Shown one piece after another: positions 1 to 7,575 of a stretch of 21,483 nt of DNA (its first letter is position 1; each line of letters opens with the position of its first letter). The position numbers and the translations under genes were made by a program. Under the pieces are notes generated by a model. It made no database searches. It worked only from the letters and a program-made list of their open reading frames with translations, and was not told the origin of the DNA. The stretch is from Poteriospumella lacustris (taxonomy: Eukaryota; Sar; Chrysophyceae; Chromulinales; Dinobryaceae), in contig SMOI01000484.1 in NCBI GenBank assembly GCA_008000375.1, forward strand, positions 1-21,483, written 5' to 3'.

Positions 1-786
1 AAACATCCCATGCATGGTCGTCACGTTGTGTACATCCCAGGAGGCCAAGGGTTGATTGAACTGGCCACTGTAAAACATCGCTTGCATATTGTCCACGTTG
101 CTGACATCCCACGTATCAATGGGATGATTGAACACACTGTAAGAGAACATACTGGCCATCGTATGTACATGATGAACCTGCCAAGATTGCAATGGGTGAT
201 TGAAGACATTCGTGTGACGGAACATGTGGCTCATATCCACGACCGCTGCAACATTCCACGTGTCCAAGTATTGATTGAATCTAACCGCCGCTAAAAACAT
301 ACTTTGCATGGTTCGAACCCGCGAAACATTCCACGAGGACAAAGGCTGATTGAAATGCTCCGCAAAGCAAAACATTTCGTCCATAACTGTCACACGGCTC
401 ACGTCCCATCGGTCCAGCGGTTGATTGAAGACACGGCAATAATGAAACATACCCATCATCGAAGTCACACGACGAACATCCCACGATGAAATATCATCAT
501 TGAAGGATAATCTGCCGACAAACAAGAGTCTCATAGTCGTTACTCGACTGACATCCCATTGAGAAATGTGGCCAAAGCGATGCAGGGCTTCCGTGGGCTG
601 CGTGCACCAGCATGCAACGGCGTCGACGATATTGCCATCGTGTAACTTCTCGTATATACACTCTTTAATGCTAAGTCGCACTCCATAAGGCAAAGGAGGC
701 ATATTATGAGTATCTGTCCAGCGAAACAGGCATAAATCCAGCAACATCGGGAGCGAATACTGGTTCCATTTTTCTTTGTCGACCAT
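1..786 (-). CDS. DUF285 (BspA-like) repeat protein, partial at window edge
   Basis: An open frame of 262 codons runs leftward from an ATG at 786 and has no stop before base 1, so the 3' end of the gene is outside the window. After about 75 N-terminal residues without a signal peptide come at least eight repeats of 24-25 residues. Each has the form FNQPLxxWDVSxVTxMxxMF (for example FNQPLDRWDVSRVTVMDEMF), which is the DUF285 / Mycoplasma-lipoprotein type repeat (PF03382). The lead-in HISQWDVSRVTTM also fits the usual first unit. Such proteins are leucine-rich-repeat-like and form expanded families in diatoms, other protists and some bacteria; their role is mostly unknown and may be binding or adhesion. 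The lack of a leader argues against secretion unless a 5' exon is missing. The identification as a DUF285 protein is secure, the function is not. Confidence 0.88.
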   Translation of the reverse strand, partial: MVDKEKWNQYSLPMLLDLCLFRWTDTHNMPPLPYGVRLSIKECIYEKLHDGNIVDAVACWCTQPTEALHRFGHISQWDVSRVTTMRLLFVGRLSFNDDISSWDVRRVTSMMGMFHYCRVFNQPLDRWDVSRVTVMDEMFCFAEHFNQPLSSWNVSRVRTMQSMFLAAVRFNQYLDTWNVAAVVDMSHMFRHTNVFNHPLQSWQVHHVHTMASMFSYSVFNHPIDTWDVSNVDNMQAMFYSGQFNQPLASWDVHNVTTMHGMF

Positions 787-1021
787 TGTGTGCTACTTTA
801 TTTCTCTTCACCTTCTTCCTCTATAACAACTTCGCACAATATCATCAATTCACACACATCAGTTAAAACTATTTGTTCACACGGATCAGTGAGTATGCTA
901 TGGTGAACACAAACAAACGAGACCGCCCAATAATAATCATTCGCAATGCAATGACGCCGACTCGACGAGACGAAGGAAGCGCACAAAAAATGTAACGCCT
1001 TTTGTTGTTGTGGGTGTCTGA

Positions 1022-1106
1022 GTGTAAGACATCAGTGCACACATGGTTGGATGCTTAGTTACGTACGTATATATGATAATAAATATTCTACTCTCTCAAT
1101 ACATTC
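1022..1106 (-). repeat. Dispersed repeat, copy A (inverted, diverged)
   Basis: Read on the minus strand, this stretch aligns with copies B and C. It shares the 16-mer gagagtagaatattta (complement of 1080-1095), then tacgtacgtaac and a diverged caaccat..gtgca segment. It lacks the recognisable second half (the atcccaaaatattcaact part). Its inverted orientation relative to copy C gives an inverted repeat with arms about 265 bp apart. Confidence 0.6.
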
Positions 1107-1243
1107 GACGCGAGGTCACACTGCATGTATTTCTCTATGAATGGACGAAAAAATTCTGAAAGTGTGCTCGTTAGTAGCTCTCGATTTCAGGAATCGTCAT
1201 TTCAAAGAAAATGCAAACAGTGCGACATTAGGTCCAATGTATA

Positions 1244-1346
1244 GAGAAAGCAGAATATTCATTTTGAACGCGTATATAACGTTACCGCTGCAGCGACCAA
1301 CCCTGCGCATCCCAAAATATTCAACTTCACTGGTCCGGTAAAGCCC
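1244..1346 (+). repeat. Dispersed repeat, copy B
   Basis: This is a direct copy of the unit at 1361-1463. The aligned cores start at 1267 and 1385, an offset of 118 bp. Shared blocks include aacgcgta, taacgtt, ctgcagc, gcatcccaaaatattcaact and cactggtccggtaaa. The copies differ by scattered substitutions and small indels, so the duplication is not recent. Confidence 0.8.
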
Positions 1347-1360
1347 GTGTTAAGTTACAA

Positions 1361-1463
1361 GAGAGTAGAATATTTAGTATCTTAAACGCGTACGTAACGT
1401 TGCTCCTGCAGCAACCATCCCGTGCATCCCAAAATATTCAACTGCACTGGTCCGGTAAAAGCC
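1361..1463 (+). repeat. Dispersed repeat, copy C
   Basis: Direct copy of the unit at 1244-1346. Its first 16 bases (gagagtagaatattta) are the exact reverse complement of 1080-1095 in copy A. No protein, terminal target-site duplication or tRNA-like box is visible, so the class (MITE, satellite fragment or duplicated promoter element) is undecided. Confidence 0.8.
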
Positions 1464-1886
1464 ACTCGTGAATATGTTGGGTGGTGCACGATCGGCGCCG
1501 ACTACAAGATACCATACGACAAGTTGGCGAGACAACCAAAAGAAAAGCAAAACAAAACAAAATGAAAATCAAACACTTGGCCAATGACGAGGCTTCTTGT
1601 CCCTTGTCACAACGCAACAGTCATAAAAGGAACCTTCACCACGTCAGGCACCATAGCGGCTGTCCCCCTCCCCCAACAGAAAATCAAACATAAAACGAGA
1701 CGTTGGGTGACTACTCTCGTTGAAAACAAAATGACAAGTCTAAGAGTATCCTCCTATTGTCTTTTCTCCTGTACCTGTTCCCCCGAATTGCCAACAACAG
1801 GAACAGCCTAACGTGCAGACAGACCGCTTCTAACAAAAGAAATATAAAGAACTCCAACGGAAAGCAGCTTCTTCTTCTTATTCTTC

Positions 1887-4336
1887 TTAACGACGACCAA
1901 CAGGATTCTGGATGCTCTGCGCATTATTCAACACGTTGCGAGTGGTACCATTGCGAAGACTGCCACCTTCTTCGTCGTCAGATTGAGATGTGTGAGGTGC
2001 CGAGGCCAACTTCTCAGTCACCGACACACCAAAGGTATCCACGGATGGTGGTGGGAAAACGCCCAAGCCAGTTGCATTGCCGCCACCATATTGTTGTTTG
2101 TAGCGTTCAAACTTACCAACAGAAGATTGACGGTAGGCACAATGACTGTACGTCAACATCGCCACAATCATCGCGAAACAGAAACCGCCCGCAAACAAAC
2201 TCCAAAACTGAATACCATCGGCCACATCTTCCATGATAAACAACGAATTTTGCAAGTCGTTGGCATCGGATTCAGGCAACGTCAAATCTTCCGAGACCCA
2301 TCCATACGGCATAAAGACACCACCATTTTCAAATTTCCATGTCGATGGCTTAGCCAAACAAACAATGCCATCCGTCACAATCGAAACATTACAAGCGATA
2401 TGAGGCTCCGCAACGACACCTTCCAATAACGCTGCCAATTCCGTGATATTCTCACATGCAGCGTAACCCAATTCCACCGTCGAAGGTAAGACTTCTGGGA
2501 TCGAGTAATCTTCCATGTAATAGTTGACTTGCAAGCGTTTGCGAGCTTTCACCAACAATCCTGTCTGAGGTTCCACTTCCAAATACGTCTCATGCACCGC
2601 CTTTTGGGGATTTAATCCTTCAACAGCCGCGACCAAGCGAGGATCGCCCAAATAGAAATGGGGGAAGGAGATAAAGACCGGTACATTGGATGCCTTAGTC
2701 GCATTCAACAATCCGTACGGTCCAAAGGCATAATATTGAGCATTTTCTGGATTGGCCGTCGCATTCAACATATCCTTTTGTTGAATGCTGTAACGCTTCG
2801 TTTTGATGCCGTACCAATCGCTGGTGCCGAGATATCCCAAATACGCGGACCGATAGATATCCGAAATAAAGACTTGATAGGTATCCGAATTCAAGGGACG
2901 ACCAAATTGATTCGCATCGGAACCTTTGATACGATTGGCATAATCCGTCGCAAAGGGTGTAGTATAGCCCATATTCTCCGCGGTTTCTTCATCCCAATCG
3001 TTTTGATAGTGTGCGCATGCAGGGAATTCTTCACCTTCCACGTACGCGGACATGTTTTGAGACTTTGTGGGTGCGATACAGGTGTGCATCAGGCTCATGT
3101 TCTGGTAGCGAATGTATGAAGCGATTTGGTTCTTGTTCTTTTTGCCCGTGTAGAAGGTGTCCGGGGTACGACGACGACGGGCATCATAAAATGACGTGTA
3201 ATTCACCGCCGCACCAGGAACAGCGGATGACCAGGGAACAGTGACATTGGTCTTGGCCTTGACTTCAGCCAAAACCGCCGACACTTCGGACAACAAGGGA
3301 TCGTTCAACCAACCAAACCAGGCCTCCGATGGGTGCAATTGCTTAAATGGAGAAATACCATTGGCCGTATTGCACATCAAATTCTTGAAAATAACTTGAC
3401 CAGCTTCCGTTTGATTGAAATAATGGTACAAATCCGCAAAGTAAATTACCATCGAGGCATTGGTGCTCTTGATCAACGTATTGATCTTGTCACGATTACG
3501 TCGAATAATAATGTTGGTCGAGGCTTGGACTTCATCATAGACTTGCGTCAATTCATGGAAGATTTTGATCTCTGATTGTTGAATCTTGTTCAATACACCA
3601 GCGGTGTACATTTGCTGAACTTCCGGTGGGACCAAATTCAACAAATATTCAAAACCCAACACTGCCGCATACGGCAACGTAATGTTGTCGAACTCAGAAG
3701 TGCCTGGGCCACTCATCGCTTGGTTGTACACGTAGTAACGATAAATGTTGTAGGTCACGATATTGCCGTTATCGGTCCATTCGATGTCGAACTTCTGGTA
3801 GTACTCATTGTACACGTATGGTCCACGCTCCACCACTCTGGGCTTTCCACCTGCCACGACTTCCTCGGGATTTTGAAGGTCGAAATAGTTCAAAGTGTAA
3901 GTAACTTGGACATCCTGAGGCAAATAGAAGAAGATAAAAACGAGTGACAGGAAAGAATAATCGACAACACACTTACATCCGAACCGGGAGACACCACGTT
4001 GTTTTGCCAAGATTTGTAGTTCGGATTTCCCGTTCCATCAATGGCAACTTGATCGTTGATACCAGAATCAACTAAGGCGTAAATGCAAAGCGGGACGATG
4101 ACCGCGACCATCACGAAAAACGTCATGCAGCCGAAGAGAGTGCACATAATCGCGTGATTTCTATCTTTGAAGCGTCCGTACTTCAAGCGACCTCCGCAAG
4201 TCTTCTCAGTGGTACAAAGACTATAGAAAGCATCTTGTTTCTCGAGGGTTCCTGATCCACCATCTTTGGATGCCAAACCGAACCCGGAGTTATCCGGGTT
4301 CAAAATGAAGGAGTTGCTGTTGTGTCCAGGGTCCAT
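1887..4336 (-). CDS. CD36/LIMP-2 (SCARB) family scavenger receptor-like membrane protein
   Basis: Two exons, 4336-3977 and 3914-1887, are joined across a 62-bp phase-0 intron (GTAAGT...CTCAG), giving 795 residues. Membrane spans lie at about 61-89 and 687-713, with a large N-glycosylation-rich loop between them: the two-pass hairpin of CD36 proteins. Family hallmarks are GPYVY at 151-155 (after GGKPRVVER), the block VPVFISFPHFYLGDP, GLNPQKAVHETYLEVEP and RLQVN before the second span. The family binds lipids, lipoproteins or sorted enzymes at the cell surface or in lysosomes. The protein is longer than animal CD36 (about 470 residues): it has a roughly 60-residue cytosolic N-terminus and an 82-residue cytosolic tail with an acidic SQSDDEEGG patch. 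The ligand and the membrane (plasma or lysosomal) cannot be told. Confidence 0.92.
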
Positions 4337-4583
4337 CGAATCAACGTTACTTCCGTGGTGAAATCAAAAATATTCCACAGAAGACGGAAGACGGGACGGG
4401 AAAATAACAACAGAAAATATGTCAAAATGTGACCGATTTTATCTGACTAATATTTTCTGATCAACAGCAACTTGAACTGGCCCGCAATAAAATTGTCAGA
4501 CCAGCCGTCGCTCACACCCCAAAGATTTGTTGCATCAGCACGTGACCGACGGACAAAAAACGAGAAAAAGCAAAAAGAATGGA
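4337..4583. promoter_or_regulatory. Presumed promoter/5' UTR of the CD36-like gene
   Basis: This AT-rich stretch lies between the CD36-like start codon and the first tRNA terminator. It must carry the minus-strand promoter of the CD36-like gene. No TATA box or other named element stands out. Confidence 0.35.
4572..4576 (-). terminator. Pol III terminator of tRNA copy 1
   Basis: A minus-strand TTTTT run lies 7 nt beyond the 3' end of the tRNA at 4584, as expected for RNA polymerase III termination. Confidence 0.75.
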
Positions 4584-4655
4584 TAGCGAGGGAAGGTTTC
4601 GATCCTCCGACCCCAGGGTTATGAGCCCTGTGCGCTTCCTCTGCGCCACCTCGCT
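4584..4655 (-). tRNA. Initiator tRNA-Met (CAU), copy 1
   Basis: Seventy-two nucleotides fold into a complete cloverleaf: acceptor stem AGCGAGG/CCTCGCT, D-stem GCGC/GCGC, anticodon arm CAGGG-CTCATAA-CCCTG with anticodon CAT, and T-stem GGAGG/CCTTC. Eukaryotic initiator features are present: an A1-U72 pair, three stacked G-C pairs (GGG/CCC) at the base of the anticodon loop, and a T-loop ATCGAAA with A54 instead of T54. Internal Pol III boxes match (A box TGGCGCAGAGG, B box GGATCGAAACC). There is no intron. It is identical to the copy at 4725-4796. Confidence 0.95.
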
Positions 4656-4711
4656 TATCCACCACGAATCTGCAAGGTTTATGAAGCCAATAGGCTGATG
4701 CTGCAGAACGG

Positions 4712-4716
4712 AAAAA
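4712..4716 (-). terminator. Pol III terminator of tRNA copy 2
   Basis: A minus-strand TTTTT run lies 8 nt beyond the tRNA ending at 4725. Each copy therefore has its own terminator and the two are probably separate transcription units. Confidence 0.75.
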
Positions 4717-4724
4717 GATTCGAA

Positions 4725-4796
4725 TAGCGAGGGAAGGTTTCGATCCTCCGACCCCAGGGTTATGAGCCCTGTGCGCTTCCTCTGCGCCACCTCGCT
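4725..4796 (-). tRNA. Initiator tRNA-Met (CAU), copy 2
   Basis: Identical over all 72 nt to the copy at 4584-4655 and offset by 141 bp. The perfect match covers 4583-4657 and 4724-4798 and stops abruptly just outside the gene, while the spacers are unrelated. That pattern suggests either strong gene conversion or an old duplication with only the gene kept. Anticodon CAT and the initiator identity features are as in copy 1. Confidence 0.95.
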
Positions 4797-4998
4797 TAGT
4801 TATTGAAACACAAACGCTTTTAGAAAGCATTTGACAATTCAGAATCTTCACACACTCTTCCTTCTACGAGACGATTGCAGCGATATCATTGCCGATAAAG
4901 CAGAATTGAAACACGGTTTTGTGGATTCGTCCTTTCCTTGCTTTGTATTGTTTGCTTCGAAGGATTTATTGTGTGCTACCTTCTATATCACATTGAAA

Positions 4999-5951
4999 AT
5001 GTCGAGGCAACTCCTGGCAATCGATCGAGCAATCGTTGAACAATGCAATCTTGCTGCCGGCGTAGCTGCTTCTGGTATGCTGATTTGAGAATAGTGCACA
5101 AATTAGTCCATAAATCTGTATTTTGATTGATAGAGCATGGAAAGCTTGTATCTTTCGGTATTGATCTTCTGGAGGGAAAAGATATTTCCAATCAGCTGGT
5201 CGAGTTGGCGCAAACCTTGGGAATATCAAACGTAAAGAAACTGTCTGGCTTAGTGACCTCGTTCTCTGCATTGACATGGTAAGATTCACGGTATTCGCGT
5301 GTGCGAAATAGCTATCTGACCACTTGCTGTTCAGGGAATGTGCGAAAGCCACCAACAATATCAATAATTCGAGTCGTGACACCACGTTACTTGCCACGAT
5401 ATTGGTTCAACTGGGCATGGATGAAACATTGGTTGGATCTTTCTGCAAGGTAAAAAAAAAAAACAAAGTGGTTGATAACTGCGATGCGTTCAATCTTTGA
5501 GCATCATTCTGTGTCTCTTTTCCGCTCTCATCAGGAATTCAACCTGGCTAGACGTCGGTTAAACATTTTGAAGGGCAATCTTTCTCTCAGTGTACTTTCG
5601 TACAGAGATCTACAATGGCGATTGGATATTGAGGTATGATGATGACATGTTTATTTGGATGCGATTGCTTGGTGCTCAAACCTGATGAGATACGTTCTGG
5701 TGTGTTAGCTGTCCAAACGTGCCCTCTTGGTGACCACTGAGCCAACCTATCAATTACGACTTGATTTAATCAAGAATGATGGCAAAGTTACTGGCAGCAG
5801 TGACCAGGAAGGATCACCGACGGAGAATATTGCCAGTTACAATTTACAGTGCGACTACGCGAACTTGAAGAACATACAAAATGAGTTACAGAAGGCGATT
5901 GATGCCTATACTGGCGTCCACAGTCAGCGTATCACCAGATATATCGCGTAG
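4999..5951 (+). CDS. COMMD2: COMM domain-containing protein 2-like
   Basis: Five exons (4999-5074, 5134-5278, 5335-5449, 5535-5633, 5709-5951) encode 225 residues. The introns are 56-85 bp and all GT-AG. The N-terminal part (about residues 30-130) is a helical region like the COMMD HN domain. The C-terminal COMM domain starts with YRDLQWRLDIELSKRALL, the tryptophan-containing signature, and ends HSQRITRYIA. Human COMMD2 has the same arrangement (EWRLDVQLASRSL...CRRVVRNI), so COMMD2 is the closest member. COMMD proteins form the heteromeric ring of the Commander complex, which recycles membrane cargo from endosomes together with Retriever. The start was chosen because it gives a compact N-terminus; upstream in-frame sequence runs into the tRNA spacer. 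Confidence 0.88.
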
Positions 5952-6509
5952 AAGATGGATTATATCGAAGCTATGTATGGTGTGTTCTCAGTCTGTTTGT
6001 GTTGCCCTTTGTTGGTGTTGTAAACGATGGTTGCTGCCGAGTGAGAAGGTAAAAGCCTAACTACGAGAACCGTCCAAACCACCACGTTGGCTTTCCACCT
6101 TACCACCCCCCCCCCACGCACACACATGCATACATCCAACGCAGAACTCTCTACCGTCAACATACCTCGCGGCTCTTCCTCTGTTCGAAATTCTCATTGG
6201 CGGTATTTGACCATTCGAGTGCACTGTGTATTACCGCCACCTTCGTCGTTGGCTGCCAAGGCGTGAGTGAACAAGTCCTTTCCGTGCCGTGACGGTGTCG
6301 CTGGCCACCTGTCTCCTGTGCCCACGTTGACGTAGTTGCAAACGATGGAAAGTATCACATTCGGCTCTTTCGTGTCGTCTGTTGGTGTGATGGAGAGCGG
6401 TCCCGGTGTGCATCGTGGCGGGCCCTCTGGCTCTGTCGTACTGAAGGCGGTAACTATGCGACACCCGGAGCCTATCGGTAAGCGTGCATTAGTTCCGAGA
6501 AGTTTGCAC

Positions 6510-6555
6510 GTCGGCTGTGATGATTGAAGTCATCAATCGCCGACAATATCGTCGG
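6510..6555. other. Compound inverted repeat with two overlapping hairpins
   Basis: GTCGGC (6510-6515) plus TGATGA (6518-6523) can pair with TCATCA (6530-6535) plus GCCGAC (6539-6544), leaving a 6-nt loop and a small internal bulge. CCGAC at 6540-6544 can instead pair with GTCGG at 6551-6555. The two hairpins use the same arm and exclude each other. Whether the region is transcribed is unknown. Confidence 0.5.
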
Positions 6556-6606
6556 GCAAAATACGGCTCAATGATGACTGAAGGGAGGGAGACGACCGCC
6601 GCATAC

Positions 6607-6676
6607 GACAGAAATCGATAGAACACCATGGAAAACCATGGAAAACCTTAGAAAACGACAGAAAACGATGGACCAT
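6607..6676. repeat. Degenerate 10-bp repeat block, outlying
   Basis: About seven 10-bp units such as catggaaaac, cttagaaaac and gacagaaaac match the units of the main array at 7011-7230. They are more diverged and separated from it by about 330 bp. Confidence 0.75.
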
Positions 6677-7010
6677 GACTATACATAAAGGAATTGTGAA
6701 GCTTTCACCTCTGGGGCCGCGCCATATTGTCGTAACCGTCGCTGTCCTAGCGTAGTACATCGATGATTGGGTCACAGGTTGACTCGAGCGGTTCTCAACT
6801 CACATCGTCATCATCACAGTTCACCAAACATGCATTGGAGCTGAGAAAAATCTATTCATATGCCATACTGGTACACATACGCGTAAATCATAGGTCGGGT
6901 ACAATCGACTGCGGTCTGCCCCAATGAAGCGAAATACTCCGTAGCGTCCTGAAAACCGTCACGGAAGCCCGTAGAAACTGTAGAACACTATAGAAAACAA
7001 AAGAAACCTC

Positions 7011-7230
7011 TAAAGAAAACTTAAGAAAACTATAGAAAACTTAAGAAAACTTAAGAAAACTATAGAAAACTTAAGAAAACTATAGAAAACTTAAGAAAAC
7101 TTAAGAAAACCATAGAAAACTATAGAAAACTATGGAAAACCATAGAAAACCATAGAAAACTATAGAAAACCATAGAAAACTATAGAAAACCATAGAAAAC
7201 CATAGAAAACCATAGAAAACTATAGAAAAC
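7011..7230. repeat. 10-bp minisatellite with helically phased A-tracts
   Basis: Twenty-two consecutive 10-bp units have no phase slip. They are TTAAGAAAAC (6), TATAGAAAAC (7), CATAGAAAAC (7) and one each of TATGGAAAAC and TAAAGAAAAC. The left half mixes TTAAG and TATAG types, the right half CATAG and TATAG types. Imperfect units continue leftward to about 6971. An A4 tract every 10 bp is close to one per helical turn, which is expected to give intrinsically curved DNA. Confidence 0.97.
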
Positions 7231-7575
7231 AATGGCTCGCACAGAAGAGAACATCCCTCGGGATGCCCTGTCCTGCACATCTGTCGCAGCCAAACACAGC
7301 CAACCCAACAGTAACTCCTTTTCCATCTTCCTCTGTAGCTGTTAATTTCTATTTTTACAGCAGAAGAAGCTACACCACTACAAGCGAAACAAATCATCAC
7401 TGAGTGCAACACTCTACCAGCAGTGCTACACCACTGGCACAATGCAGATGTGCGAGACATGGAGTGTAGACAGACACGAGATGGACACACGTACTCGATC
7501 CACTGTCACCGGTCACCGGTCACCGGACCACCATGCCATGTGCACTGGCATCGCATACACACAATACATATACCT

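Larger units (their letters stand above)
787..1886. other. Non-coding gap between DUF285 and CD36-like genes
   Basis: No convincing coding region is visible on either strand. The right part must contain the 3' UTR of the CD36-like gene, the left part the promoter and 5' UTR of the DUF285 gene, both on the minus strand. The middle holds a small repeat family, described separately. Open frames here are short, lack recognisable motifs and cross the repeats. Confidence 0.6.
5952..7575. other. Long non-coding gap between converging COMMD2 and FIG4 genes
   Basis: Both flanking genes end here, so the gap must carry two 3' UTRs. No coding region with a recognisable motif was found on either strand. 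Visible structure consists of a C-run near 6105-6115, a compound hairpin at 6510-6555, a degenerate block of 10-bp repeats at 6607-6676, the main 10-bp array at 7011-7230, and a short direct repeat of an 8-bp ccggtcac-like unit near 7508-7530. Confidence 0.55.

Noticed and set aside
307-320. tRNA B-box-like GGTTCGAACCC
   Set aside because: It lies inside the DUF285 coding frame and no cloverleaf can be drawn around it.
1141-1341. Plus-strand frame of 66 codons
   Set aside because: It runs into dispersed repeat copy B and resembles no protein I know.
4447-4851. Minus-strand frames containing an exactly repeated peptide
   Set aside because: The repeated peptide is a translation of the two identical tRNA genes, not a repeat protein.
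6231-6775. Small frames on both strands between COMMD2 and FIG4
   Set aside because: They are short, overlapping and without motifs; one crosses the degenerate repeat. No support for a gene.
7011-7230. CRISPR-like array
   Set aside because: Units are 10 bp, contiguous and without spacers; the context is a eukaryotic nuclear genome.
7101-7490. Minus-strand frame of about 129 codons with a VFYGFLWFS-type repeat
   Set aside because: It is a translation of the 10-bp minisatellite plus non-repetitive flank, with no conserved part. Frames through 10-bp repeats stay open by chance.
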